NCBI GenBank assembly: GCA_037157565.1
Contig: JAZHRO010000054.1
Coordinates: 18,769,501 to 18,833,500 of the forward strand
Reading direction: 5' to 3'
From: Thalassia testudinum
Lineage: Eukaryota > Streptophyta > Magnoliopsida > Alismatales > Hydrocharitaceae
Length of the DNA stretch: 64,000 nt
Position numbers and translations under genes: made by a program
The notes under the pieces: model-generated
The model's input: only the letters and a program-made list of their open reading frames with translations
What the model was told of the DNA's origin: nothing
The model's database searches: none
In this document: one piece after another, positions 46,921 to 59,351 of the stretch
How positions within the stretch are numbered: position 1 is the stretch's first letter
Layout of the letters: every line of letters starts with the position of its first letter

Positions 46921-47100
46921 TCAATAATCAGATGAGCTGTCTTCCTTAGGTTCATTAGCACCTGTAGGCCCATTACTACCACCACAACCAGCACATTGTA
47001 GGCATTTTCCTGCACAGAGGTAGTTTGCCTTGGGAAGAGCAGTGGATATGAGATACTTGATCTTCAGAATAGCAGCCAAAATCAGGTGCCTGTTCCCTCT
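46921..47100 (-). CDS. Candidate terminal exon, Cys-rich (hypothetical)
   Basis: On the minus strand, a good splice acceptor (GGATTTTCAG) precedes a 59-codon frame ending TGA at 46921. It reads RGNRHLILAAILKIKYL, then KANYLCAGKCLQCAGCGG, and an acidic end KEDSSSDY. The spaced cysteines and fairly balanced codon use suggest real or former coding sequence. A possible upstream exon (about 47340-47276, DSFVVMDNKPAWKIGRHECFELQ) is in a different context with a poly-A run after it. I do not recognise the family; a gene relic is as likely as a gene. Confidence 0.3.
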   Translation of the reverse strand, partial: RGNRHLILAAILKIKYLISTALPKANYLCAGKCLQCAGCGGSNGPTGANEPKEDSSSDY

Positions 47101-47109
47101 CTGAAAATC

Positions 47110-47963
47110 CTTGTGAGTCTGTCGCCAAATTTGTAGCAATTGTTAGTTAAACGTTGACATGATTTTTCACCAGCCTTTTCCCAATCTGTTCTAGTGAACC
47201 GTCTACTTTATTGCTTACCAAAGACAAATGCACAGCATGTTCGAAATTCTGCTCCTTTTTTTTTTTTTTTACCCTGAAGTTCAAAGCATTCATGTCTTCC
47301 AATCTTCCAAGCAGGTTTGTTGTCCATAACCACAAAAGAATCGTCAATCCTTCAATTGATGCTTTTTTTGAAAAAAAAATGAAAAATAAAAAAGAACAGG
47401 TTAAGGATCCTCATAACTCATGTAAAGAATCAAGGTATCAGTACAAGGCTCATAGATCATCACCCCCTCGTACCCTCAAGAGCAATCCTTAGGTTTCCAT
47501 CTATCATTGATCAACTACTTAGCAAATTTTCTATTTATAGATTCTAGTTTAATTTATTTTAATTTTATTCAGTTTGACAACTTACCGGGCTGTTTTTAGT
47601 GATCATAGAACCGTGAAAAGGGAAACCAAATACTTTTTTTATTATAGGGTCTCGTGAAGACCAAAAAATTAATATTGGCGGTCTTCTATATTAACTGAAG
47701 AATGAAGAGTGCTGATTGACATGAAAGTTCAGGAGGATCACCAGATAAAAGCAGAAAAATGTATTGTAATCGACAAAGGAAGGTACCATCGAGATTGCAA
47801 GGAAGATTTGTTAAAAGATAAGCTCCATCCTCTCCACACAGGTTAAAATAATTAAGAAACAAAGAAAGATCCTTCTGGGTTAACTGTCTTCTAATTGATT
47901 CCAAAAGTTATGCTGCCTTAATTTCTCTGAACCCAATTTCTCATAAACAGACCCTGAAGCAGA
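47110..47963. other. Spacer and probable 5' UTR of the DC1 gene
   Basis: AT-rich. Short open frames have no recognised domain apart from the possible minus-strand exon near 47276-47340. An AAACAG acceptor-like site just before 47950 suggests a leader intron, unproven. Confidence 0.35.
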
Positions 47964-49061
47964 ATGCAAAGGAACAAATACACTGCTCCAACCGATGAAG
48001 AGACTATCCTGGAGAAATTGTCGAAGGGTTGGCCCCAAAGGCTCAACCATCCACTTCACAGACAGCATCAGCTCATCAAGTCCCTCCGCCCTCCATATAA
48101 GTGTGATAACTGCCACACGCTCGGCAAGGACTGGTCCTTCTGGTGCAGCATCTGCGACTTCGACCTGCACCCAGGTTGCACCCTCGAGTCTCAACTGGCT
48201 GAGATGGCCAAGCCATGGCCAAGAACTCTGGACCACATGCTTCACAGGGACCATGAACTAGCCAAGAGTCGAATCGACTCCTTCTGGTGTGACTCCTGTG
48301 GAGAAAGGGGCAACTGGTGGTGCTTTTGTTGTGAAAGATGTGACTTCACTGTGCACCTCCGGTGTGCACTTGGACCCAGAACAGTCCAAGTAGAGAAAGA
48401 ACAACCTGAGAAGCTGGAGATTGCCATTGTGAAGAGCATAAAGGAGTCCTACTGGTGCAGCAAGTGCGCTGAGGAGGGGAAAGGGTTGTGCTATATGAGC
48501 GAGGATTATTTCAATGTGAATCTGCACCCAAAGTGTATCACCAGAGGAAATGAATGGCCAAAGAGCACAAAACACGAGCTGCACAAGGAGCATGAACTTG
48601 TGAAGTCCCAGAAAACAAGCTACTTCTGCAATAAGTGTTGGACCGAGGGGCAGGGATGGTCATTCAGCTGTGATGGATGCGATTTTGATCTCCATCCAAG
48701 GTGTGCCACCGAGTTCCGAACAAAGATGGCAGGGTCTGAATGGGTGGACACCTTGATGCACAAGCAACGAAGGCAGCAGCTCATGCAGCTTTTCCAGCAA
48801 CAACAGGAGTTGCAGGCACAGGTAGGCAATGAACAAGAAAAGAAAGATGAAAGCGAATTAAGGATTAATTTTATGGTAAGTGGTTCGGCAGGAGAGCAAC
48901 AAAGGAAACAATTGCAGGATGCTATCCTGCAACAATTGCAATTGGAGTCCACCATGAACCAGTTTGAACAGATAAGGCTCTATAGTGAAGCATTGGCCAG
49001 AATCCAAGTAGATGCTGCTCAGGAAGCTGCAGACATGGTTGCAGGCTCATCCCAGAGGTGA
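47964..49061 (+). CDS. DC1 domain protein (CHP-rich zinc finger), copy 1
   Basis: A 365-codon single-exon frame. Four DC1-type modules are visible: residues 28-72 (HPLHRQHQLI...CDNC...CSICDFDLHPGC), 90-134, 152-191 and 204-247. DC1 modules bind zinc through Cys and His and are related to C1 domains that can bind lipids; plant DC1 proteins are linked to defence and stress but mostly uncharacterised. Module 3 lacks the central Cys pair (EDYFNVNLHPKC). Residues 265-365 are Gln-rich and probably helical or coiled. The start at 47964 is the first ATG. Its codon use is AT-richer than that of its paralogue at 59352. Confidence 0.9.
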   Translation: MQRNKYTAPTDEETILEKLSKGWPQRLNHPLHRQHQLIKSLRPPYKCDNCHTLGKDWSFWCSICDFDLHPGCTLESQLAEMAKPWPRTLDHMLHRDHELAKSRIDSFWCDSCGERGNWWCFCCERCDFTVHLRCALGPRTVQVEKEQPEKLEIAIVKSIKESYWCSKCAEEGKGLCYMSEDYFNVNLHPKCITRGNEWPKSTKHELHKEHELVKSQKTSYFCNKCWTEGQGWSFSCDGCDFDLHPRCATEFRTKMAGSEWVDTLMHKQRRQQLMQLFQQQQELQAQVGNEQEKKDESELRINFMVSGSAGEQQRKQLQDAILQQLQLESTMNQFEQIRLYSEALARIQVDAAQEAADMVAGSSQR

Positions 49062-49809
49062 CAAGGTCAACCACCGTATAATAGGCTGGATCGAAACAAT
49101 CCCTTTGGTAACTGTTAAGTTGGGCTATTGGATTGTTATTTGCCAGTAGACATGGGCTTGAATCTACAGTGTTGGAAGAAGCCGTACTTATGTATAATAA
49201 CATGCACTTATATTATCTTGTAATGTTGGTTGTATGTGGCTCTGTTTGCCATTGGTATTCAACTAATGCAAGATTCCCTGCAAAAAATACAACTAATGCA
49301 ACATTTGCTAGGACAAGAAATGACTCCATTCTTACATCTTAGCAGGGCTTACAATTTATCAAACGATTCTAATTTCATACAGGTCAGGCCAGATTTAAAC
49401 AAGAAGCTTTAACTCAAATTCTGAGACAAGGATCACTTGTAGGACATCTACTAAGTCAGAAATTAAGCAGGCAAACCCTCTTCACAGAACTTACATTATG
49501 CTTCAATCAAAATGCACAAAACCCAATACAAACAGGCAGGCTAGGTGGAACACGGTAGGATGACCATGTAAAACCTAGACTATACCCAAAACATTCACTA
49601 GGATGAGACAGCAATTCTTGAAGGAAAAAGCTAGATTGATCCAATTAGGTCTGCTGAGAACAACTTGGTTGTGAAAGCATTTCACCAGCCTAAGATTACA
49701 CCAGATGAAGGCTATTTGAACAATGAATATTTCAAAGCAAGATCATATCGTACTTGTAAATGAAAAACTAATTATCATCCTTTATAGATCAGCAGGATCA
49801 TCCATTGTA
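49062..49809. other. 3' flanks of two convergent genes
   Basis: The DC1 gene (plus) and the S18 gene (minus) point toward this 750-bp stretch. It is expected to hold both 3' UTRs; no other gene is seen. Confidence 0.5.
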
Positions 49810-52800
49810 TCATAAGCTAGTGTCATCCCTTTGACTGGAGTTGTAATCACTGAACTGCAGGGTGAGATCACTTTCTTTAGCAGATCTCCCAAAGCTAAAA
49901 GGTTTGGTACCCATCGAAATGAAAGGCATCAGACCAAAAGCACGAGCAGTCTTGATTTCCCGGGCAATTCTCCTCTGAGCTTTAGCACTAATACCTGTCT
50001 GCAGAACAGAAAAATTAAATGACATATAGTGTCTTGAAAGTCGTAGGCTGCATCCAATGTTGAGGAAGCATGCAAATGTGGATCATACCTTGCTTCTTTT
50101 GATGATAATCCCTGCTTCTGTGATGAAATTGGCAAGATATCTCACATTCTGCATTCAAAAGCTTCAGTTAGTCTGAAGTTGAAATTGCTGGACACATTTT
50201 TCAACTACTATTTTTCCAGAAAGAATCCTATGGAAGGGGAGCTGTAGACTATGGTCCGACAAACATGCTTTGTTTCAAGTATGGATGACAGGCACAACAA
50301 CCTCCCTTTCCCCAAACAAAAAGTAAGCAACCATTTGGTAAGGTGAAATCTTTTCTTTAAGGTTAAGTCAACATTCTTTTTAACAGTATTGACAAGTATA
50401 ACAATGTCTGATATCTATAATTACAGGTTTAGATTGGCGATAGTGAAATGAACAATAATGTCTCTCTGTTTTTTTTTTTTTTTTTTGAGCGGTTTCCAAA
50501 TGGTGATTAATTTTAGAGATATCTCTAAAATTTTCCTTTTCAATTTTAGAGATATTATAAATGAAAATTACTTATTGTTGGACTCTCCCGCTGATTCTTT
50601 TCCAAGCTCTATTGGACTAGAATCCAGACATGTGAGACTACTCTCTCAATGCATCCTAGAGTTAATCTTCTTTTGGGCACGTGGATAAATGAAATATAAG
50701 CAAATAAAGGTTACATCCAAATAATTTAACTCATGATGATTCTTTCATTCATAGAGCTTTGCTAGTAGGACAAAAAGTATCCAACTCAACACCAATTAAC
50801 ATTAATGGATGACCAAACTATTCATTAAGCACTTTTCAATCCATTATTTATCCACACAGGATCAATCTCTTGACACGATATTTGAGAATAAAATAAAAAT
50901 TTCAATTCTCCAATACTAAAATCACCCCATAACGAAGAAAACCTATGCAATGTTACACTTTTAAACTAAGCTTGAGCTATGCTCCTAGAGCTTAGTGCCC
51001 ACATAGACTTGGGGCAGCATTTACTCACACTATTATATCAGACATGATTGCCTGTCAGTGACAAGCGGAAACTACGATCAAAAGCGACTATTTTGCCCCC
51101 CACATGGAACAGATAAATGCATTCTATTAACTACTAAACAGCAAACACTCACCCGAAAATCAGCCTTCCTTAAAGCTTCTTCTGTGCTTGTCTCAAAACT
51201 TTTTTTTCTTGGAGGTTGTTTTCGAGTAACTGGCCTTGTCAAGTCAAGGTCCTGCATAAAATCAGTGTTGTCAAAACTGAAGAAATAAATGAAGAACCAA
51301 GAAAAAACAATCAAATACTCAACAAATCAAAATCTAGAGCATATGGGATGTGGCAAAGTTGGAGATGTTTTGACAATTACCCAATCTACTTTGATTTTGA
51401 AATTTTTTTTTAAGTAGTTTAAGAATTTAGATGGAATACAATGAGCTATCTACATGTCAACACAAATTGAACTCACACTCTGGAAAAGGTAATCCTGATC
51501 AATCCTACCCCTACTAAGGATGATACCAGAACTGCATTGACAGGGTGTCATACCAAGCATGCGAAGTTTGAAATTATGCAACATAGTCCAAGGCATGCTT
51601 GTTATTGATCGATTTGCAAGGGATCAAACACATACAGATGCCATTGATTCCAAAGATTAGACCCTCTTGAATACACAAGCATTACCTACGAGCTGAGTAC
51701 AAAAATCATGGCAACCCAAAGAAGGAAAATAAAAAATAATGGCAAACAAAGGATGAATCTAGGTACAATTTGAAAAACCAATTTCTATGCAATGATCTCA
51801 TTGGAAACATAAATGATGATTTTGATGAAGACTAGTACAAATCTCAAGTCACCATCTTCCTCATGATTGATAAGATCAAATTTTGGAGAATACCTATAAG
51901 AACATATATTAGAAGTGTTAATGCAAAATAAATACGTTACGACAAACTTCAGGAAAAAAAATGCATCTTTTTCAAAATAACTCCAGAAATTTTTAGGATA
52001 AAAAGTAAAATCACTTTATATCTGTTTGTGTGCTGAAAATTGCCTTCACAAAAGTCAGATGTCATGCTGCATCGTGAAGTCCAGCCAGGCTGACCAGAGC
52101 CACTTACCACAATGTATGCTCTATAAATTTCCAAAACAACATAATATCTCCACTATTTTTTCAGAAAATAGCAGGTTTCCCTTCTCCCTTCAAATGGATT
52201 TCATGCATATGAAGCAATTATACACTTACAAACCTTTTTCTCAATGACCTCTGACTAAAACAGATGTATACACATTGTCCTAATCAATTCCAGGATGCGA
52301 AGATTATTTCGGAGGGGACAAAGCCAAGATATGTATTGTTATCCCTACAGTAATTTACCTAACATGAAAGCAGTCGTAAAACTTCCAACAACCACAACAG
52401 GTTAAGAGAATAGAAAGTCTTTAGTTGATAGACACTTGTTAGGAAGTCATGCTCGAACACTTATTCAACTCTGAAAGGAAATGTGTGCCTCTCCATGATA
52501 ACTAAATTTGGGATTGCTAAAAGAAAAGTTCAAGACACCTGCACCAGCAAACAATTCTAGGTTGATCTCTTTGTTCAAGACCAAAGGTTGCAATATTGAC
52601 TTAATTGGTTGAATGTGCAGGACAATTGCTTGGCATATCAAGCATTGGCATCAGATCAAAATTTGGGAGGCCCAAGAAATAGGACCCATCACTTGCTTAC
52701 TAGGATGCGTAACCAGCCAATTCTGCATGGACATTTACTGAACTGAAAGCATTTAGCTTGTTAGGGTCAAACTGACTCTATTTCTCTTCACCACTAAATA

Positions 52801-54249
52801 TGACATGTAAACTTCGTACCTCTTACATTAAAAATGTATGCTTTGATTTTTCATTTATATTCATTATTACAGATATATTGTTTGAAAAGTCAAAGTTAAA
52901 ATATCTAATAAATGTTCCTCCACTTATAGTGCACCTCCCTTATCAACGACCAACCTTGCAAAATAGCAAATGCTGAACTTTGCAACCTTGTTCTTTCCGC
53001 CATGCTATTGTCCTATATTTGCCAATCATAAAGGCACATAGTTATGTAAATAGGAAGTCCGAGATTCGGATTCTCCTAACCAATTACAGACCTAAAGTAT
53101 AACTGCACATAGTTATGCAGTTACAGTGGTGTTTTCTTTCTCTAGCAAATAGCCGGTCCCCATTCTCTCCATTCCCTCATTTAATTGATTTAATCTATAT
53201 TCTCAAAGAAAGACAAAACCAACCCCACTTGCATTGTAGCAGCTTGCAAGTTCTTGCATTGCAAAAATCCGACCTCTCCTTTCCTTTCCAACAAGAAAGA
53301 CAAAAACCGATTCTTAACATCCCTAACATAACCCCCCAACACCCAACAAATATTTAACAATGCAAAGCTTTACCTGCTTGTACCAACCTCCAGCAAAATT
53401 ACGCTAAAAAACTGATGATCGAAAGTAATGCATGCACAAACCCATGCCTAATTGTTTGCTTGTGCGTGTGCACCGATTTTCACTTCGAATATAATATAAG
53501 TAGATCAACTCTCTTTTTTCCAGGAACCTCGAAAGACCATTGTAAACTTGACAATTCTCCACCGCATCAAGATTTTCTCGAAATTCAATACGATGAAGAT
53601 AAGGCAATAACTTTTTACGAACCTAAGAAGTTCGGCTATGCAACAAGCAACAGAGACAAATATCAACTTCAAATTTGCAAAGGCAGCACTTTGGAAACTC
53701 TCATATGTGTGTGTGTGTGTGTGTGTGTGTCTATATATACCTTAACATCATAGGTCGTTCCAGGAAAGAAGGTGGTGTCGGGCCTGTACTTGTAACCGTC
53801 CTCGAACATCTCGTCGCGAATGAACGAAACCGCGGCTTTCTTGAGCTTCCTATCCATTCCATCATCCAACGTCCTGAAGCCCTCTCCGAATCCATCTCCA
53901 CCGCGTCGATTGTCAAGCCTCCCAATTCTCCCCATCCCACTGTCTCTCTCGAAGCCACCGAGTTTGTCGAAGAACGACGATCCCTTGCCAGAAGGATCGT
54001 CCTCCGGGGCCGCCCCGAAGATCCGGCGCTCGAAATCGTCCAGGGACTCGAAGTTGCCGCTGCTCTTCCCGGAGGCACTACCACCTGTTGTTGCGATGCG
54101 ACGTAAGGGGGAAAAAAAAAAGAAGGTCCGTATGACGAGACGAGGATCAATAAAGCGCGAACAAACTCACCCCATGCTGAGGAGAGGGAGAAGAATCGGA
54201 CGGTAACGCTGCGGGCAGCAGCCGCGCGGGATCTGAGGGGGAGCATCAT
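49810..54249 (-). CDS. Organellar ribosomal protein bS18 (nuclear-encoded, probably mitochondrial)
   Basis: Five minus-strand exons, 54249-54171, 54084-53741, 51251-51153, 50148-50089 and 49998-49810, join at GT-AG borders into 256 codons plus TGA. Residues about 160-222 form the S18 core of the small ribosomal subunit, with FRNVRYLANFITEAGIIIKRSKTG and then ISAKAQRRIAREIKTARAFG. Bacterial S18 is about 75-80 residues; here an N-terminal extension of some 155 residues and a 35-residue tail are added. The start MMLPLRSRAAAARSVTVRFFSLSS is basic and hydroxyl-rich, without acidic residues, like a mitochondrial presequence. Intron 2 is 2.5 kb. All joins keep frame. Confidence 0.92.
53706..53730. 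repeat. (TG)n microsatellite beside an S18 splice donor
   Basis: A 25-bp TG run, which is CA on the transcript strand, begins 10 nt into intron 2 of the S18 gene, directly after the donor sequence GTATATATAG. Confidence 0.9.
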
Positions 54250-54577
54250 CCGACCAACTGTTTTAAATGGACGACGATTACATGCGAATTTTGGTTGTTA
54301 GGGTTTGTTTCGATGGTGGGATTGTTCGATGTGGGAGAGAGGGGGAGAAGTACCTTACGGTTACCAAAGGGAGAGGAAGATGGCGGCGGAACAGAGGAGA
54401 GCGTTGGCGGCGACACTCCACTCCACTGACTCACCACCGTGCTGTGACCAGCTGCGGCCGGGATTCTTCTCGACCGTGGGTCCGGAGTCCATCCAAGCTG
54501 CTTTGCAGCGTGCCAGGTCAGCACTTGGAATTAAAAGGTCTGGATTGATTTTTTTTTTTTTTTTTTTGGCTCTTTTA
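54250..54577 (-). promoter_or_regulatory. Upstream region of the S18 gene
   Basis: GC-rich sequence upstream of the S18 ATG, expected to contain its 5' UTR and promoter. Open frames on both strands here carry no domain. A T21-type run lies at 54549-54567. Confidence 0.4.
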
Positions 54578-55000
54578 GGGGATGTTCGGTTGACCGGTGC
54601 AGTTTGTTCGCATCGAATTAAGTATTTAATTTATTATTTAATTTATTTTTATTTATGAGAGTTAAAGTAAAAATAATCTCGTGAAATAATTTTAATTTAT
54701 TAAAATATTTAAATAGATTAATTAATTAATTTTATTATTTATTTTACTTATTTTTTATTTTGATAAGAAGAATAAATTTTAGAATAAGTAAAAGAATAAA
54801 GAAGAAGTGAAATAAATTATAAAATAAATAAATTTATTTGTTTGATGTTTTGATGAATTAAAATTATTTTATATGGAAGGTAAAATAATTTTATATTAGA
54901 CTAAATTTACTTAGTAGATGTAAATAAAATATAAATTAAATGATAAATTAAATATTTAATCTACCAACTTAATATCCCCTTATCAAATGAAATCTTAAGA
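54578..55000. mobile_element. MITE-like repeat, copy A
   Basis: Starts GGGGATGTTCGGTTGACCGG and ends CCTTATCAAATGAAATC, flanked by TTAG and TTAA. The interior is almost only A and T. A relative lies at 61154-61406. Ends and a possible TTA-type flank suggest a Tourist/PIF-Harbinger MITE, by inference. Confidence 0.5.
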
Positions 55001-58000
55001 AATGAAAAAAAAAAAAAAATTGTAATAGTGATTCATGTTTAATTTTTTTCCTCCCTGTTACTTTGGGAATTGACGTGCCAAAAATGATTAATTTCTCTTC
55101 AATTTCGTAGGTCGTTAAAAAAAATAAATAAATAAAAGGTTTTGGATTTTTATCACGTCAACTGTACTGCCCATCTGATAAATCAGTTTGATTTTAGGTT
55201 TCGTGATCTGGTTGCTTGGTTCCGTTTTTCGGCAAAGCTAAGGGTTGGATTTCTGCCCATTGTCGTGACCTGACATGCGTAACTGAGATGGATGCATTCA
55301 TTGGCAACGAGCGATTCGTCCGTAAAATAATATTACCATCTATAAAACTACGATGCATATGTACTTGATAGAAATAGCTTTAAATTTCATGTCTTGTTGC
55401 TTTCGATACAACTTCTAGATTTTCAATGGTTAGAATTAAATTTTGATTACCGGATGTTTTATAAATTCTTAAAAGATGTTAATAAAATTTTACTATTTTT
55501 TTTTATCACATTTGACTCTTTGGTGAATAGGATCTTAACATTAGCTAACTATCATTAAGAAGGTTACGAGGAGCATGTTTTATGTGAATTTGTTTGTTTT
55601 GATGTCTCCTCTTTCTTTTGTCTAGCGTGAACCACCTGGAAGAAGTGATGGATATTTCCTTTTTTTTTTAAAAGTAGGCATTCCATTAAATTAAGGGGAA
55701 GAAATTGAATACATTGGGAGCAACCCCAATTAAGGGAAAAGGAGGAAGAAAGATTGATTGCCCTTGTTAGGAGGGGGTTGATCCCCGTACAACAAGGGAA
55801 CACACAAAATCATGATAAAATACGAAAGCAATGAAAGTAAAGATACAAGAACAAGAAAAGAAGACATCTAAGTATTGAGATCTTGTAGTGCTCCTTTAGG
55901 TCATGGGAAGAGTGACAACTTCATGCTCGTAGATATCGACAGCGCCACCAAGGACGAACCTAGTGATCATCACAATCCGCGCAATGGGAAAATCAACAGA
56001 TGTCGAAACCTGCAACAAGTTAGGCAATTTCTTTAACAAAAGTGTTAGGTGTTAGACCTCAACATTAAGTTTCTACATTCCGTTATGATCCATTCTTAAC
56101 TCATATCTAATTTTCAACATATCATTCGATTTATTGGCTACCCATAAAACATTTTGATCCTATAAACTAGTATAAGTGCAATAAGACAACAAGCACATGT
56201 TGCTCAATCTATGCATACTTGCAGTAATAATGCCTTATAATCTCCCTTATGCTATAGCCCAAGCATGTTGATCAAGCTCTCTTATACAACAACAATATCT
56301 GCAACACCCCCAATTGCAGCTAGTCTTTGCCACTTTACTTTGAGTTCCACATAATTTCTCTTCAAGTGGAACTTGTCAAGCTGACTAAATTTTAAGGTCA
56401 AATCTTACTTTATAAACCAAGAAAACACTAGTTAGTCAATTAAACTACATAGCTTATCAACCAATCAAGAGGTTGAGCTATTAAGAGGAATTAAGGATTT
56501 TATTAGTGTAATTAAAGTTAAACACTTAAGGAAGCCAATGGAATGATCTAATGAACTTATAGATACACTGTAGAGTAAGATGGAGTAGCCTTGATGGTAG
56601 AAATGCCCCATCTGCAATATCCATAAAAAAGGAAATCTACAATGTTAAGGGGAAAAATTACTAGTTAGGTACTTTTGAAAATGTCTAACTTTCTAGCTAG
56701 ATAACAGACTGCAAAAAAGAATGAGGAGCTTGGACTAAATCACCATTTTCTTTATGCTATGAATATGTGAGAATGAATAATGTAGAGCAAAACGATCTTC
56801 AATTGCATAGCTAAGCTATACATAATATGAGGACTAGCATCAATAATAGGTTCAAATAAAATAAGTACTCAGTTTAGTGTAATCACTTAAGTTAATTTAG
56901 AAGGTGACAACCTTTGAATCTTAAGTTGGTTAGAGTTCTTTGGGGGTGTTAGTAGCTAGGGATGACTTTCGAAGAGACAACTAGATAAGTTCTTAGGTTT
57001 ATTTTTTTCAAAAAATAGATAAATTCTCATTTGGAAGAACCTTCTAAATGGCACATTGCAACACTAGATCCAGGAAATTATAATTTCTAGAACAACTTCA
57101 TAGCCCCGACAGAAATAGAGATTAATCTAGAAGCTCCGTACATCTAAACAGTTGAATAATAAAAGGAAAGCTGAGGGTTAGGATTTTGATAGGCAAGATA
57201 ATCCGGTAAGAATTGATGAGAGGACTTGAATCTTGGAAAGCATAATGATCTTTAATGAAAAGATAAATCCTCACTTGTACCACATACAACTCCAGATGTA
57301 TATCCCTTGATAAACATAGGAAAGGTCAGTATTTGGGAATAGTTGGATGTAAACATGAAAGAGGTCGGGACATCAATGGTGACTATGGACTAGTCTGGAA
57401 AGTATCAATTAATTAGACTCCTACTTAGAAACAACATGGATTTGGCTGAAGGGAGGACTTGACTGGAGAAATAGATGGAGATGCCTTAGATGAACATCAA
57501 ATCAAGGGGTAAAAACCCAGACTTGATCACATGTATAAGTGGAATGTAAAATAGGTTAAATAAATTAGAAATGAGATAATAGAATTGAAATAGCGACCTT
57601 GGTTTCCTTTCCTTTAGCAATTTAACAAAACATAATCTAACAAATTTATGCCAATTAAATTTTGTTGAGAATCAAGATATCCCATTTTGCCTACCATGTT
57701 CTGAGAAAGAAAAACATGTCGACTGCCTGCTCTTCATCTGCCCATTTTCTAGCTAGCTTGCAACTAGGAATGTTGTAGGTTGAAACCTCTTTCGACCTTT
57801 GTTCTATCATTTTTTTCCGAGGACGTACAAGCTAGATAGCCAAGCCAAAATGGATTCCGTGTGTGATGGATTTTTAAGCCATATGCAATGTTGCTACCAT
57901 CTAATCCGGTCAAGTGATCCGATGGTTATCCTTTTATAGACTCGCATACAAAAGGAAACCACGGTTCAGATCTTACTTTACTCAAAAAAAAAAAAAAAAA

Positions 58001-58420
58001 AAATTAATGTTGCTGTCCTCAAAAGACTCGAGTTTGCTGGTAAGTTTCATTCATGTCAAACTACATTAGCATGCACGACCACTAAAATATAGACCTGCTG
58101 GTGAACTTAGGAACTCTTCTAATTTACTGCTCACCGTTAATTCCTTCTTATGAGGGTCATGTGTGATGGTAAACCTTGATGCGATTGTATTATAAGCCGT
58201 CCCCCTCCCGGCTTCTGGCGTTTTGACTTTTGTCTAAACCACGTACGTACTTAACACACAAAGAATCTCAATGCCTGAGTTGGGACATCCGCAAACACCT
58301 TCCATTACGGTAAAACGTCATGTTGTATTATTTCTCCATTCTAATCGATTGTCCCAATGGTACCTCTATGAACTTGGAATAATCCGAGGTCTAATTTACC
58401 GAAGGTGATAACCGATATTT
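55001..58420. other. Long AT-rich intergenic region, no gene recognised
   Basis: About 3.4 kb without a supported open frame. The minus frame at 55564-55803 has no domain. A poly-A run lies at 57979-57999. Parts may be old transposon DNA, but I could not assign any. Confidence 0.5.
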
Positions 58421-58855
58421 TTAAGGATTTTCTCATATTTATCATGAAGGATAATCTAATTTTTATTTATCTTACTAACTTATATTAAGGTTAAGATTAA
58501 GGTAGTCTACAAGTTAATTATCATTTTATATATCTCTCCTCTCCCGTATCTTTTTGCATATAATTTTTCTTAATATATCCCCTTCATTCTAATATAAACA
58601 AAAAAATAATACCAACTAACCTACCAATCATCTCAAAAATAAATATATCTTTTTCAACATTATCTTCTATTCTAACTCTCCTATTTAAATAAATACACTC
58701 CATTCATATCATAAATTACCCCTTATTCTTAATCCATGTACGATAGACACAAATAAATATTAACCTCCATGCTTAAATAAATACAAATAAAGATTATCTC
58801 ATATTAAAAAACAAGCTAATCTTATTTAACCAATCCATCCCGACCCTAAAGTAGC
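58420..58855 (+). repeat. Dispersed AT-rich repeat, copy B
   Basis: Partner of 25640-25995 in the same orientation. It lies about 240-680 bp upstream of the TATA box of the second DC1 gene. Confidence 0.55.
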
Positions 58856-59098
58856 CCCCAAAGGAAGCGTCGATGGTCGCCGCAAACGTTAACGATGATG
58901 GCACACATCGCGTTCCCAATTCACCTTACGGTTAGAGTCAACGAATTCGACGCGCAAAGAACGTCCTATTCAAGATTATTCTCCTCCATCACTACATCCT
59001 ATTCCACATTTCTGATATGTGGACAGCACGTCTTCCCGTACGGCCTCGATTAAGCGACACCTTGCCAGAGAGAGATACGCGGACGACTACTCTGGCCT

Positions 59099-59105
59099 TA
59101 TAAAA
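59099..59105 (+). promoter_or_regulatory. TATA box of the second DC1 gene
   Basis: TATAAAA about 250 bp before the start codon. A transcription start near 59130 would give a short non-coding exon ending at about 59191 (ACAAG before GTATG). Confidence 0.6.
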
Positions 59106-59351
59106 ACGCACACACATATCCTGATTGCGTATCACAAGTAACCCTCAATGCACGACTGCTGGCTGGAGCGATCGCGACAAACCAACACAAGGTATGATTG
59201 TAAATCGTACGTAGCTATATATCTATCTTCTAATTTCAATCCTTATTTATCAACTATTGTACTAAATTATAACACGTACGTGCGAAATGATCATTAATCT
59301 CCGATCCTCTGTTGACAAAAATACATGGATTTCATGCAGACACCGATCGAT

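Noticed and set aside
54246..54524. Minus frame upstream of the S18 start as an N-terminal extension
   Set aside because: It is in another frame than the S18 ATG at 54249 and shows no relation to the family.
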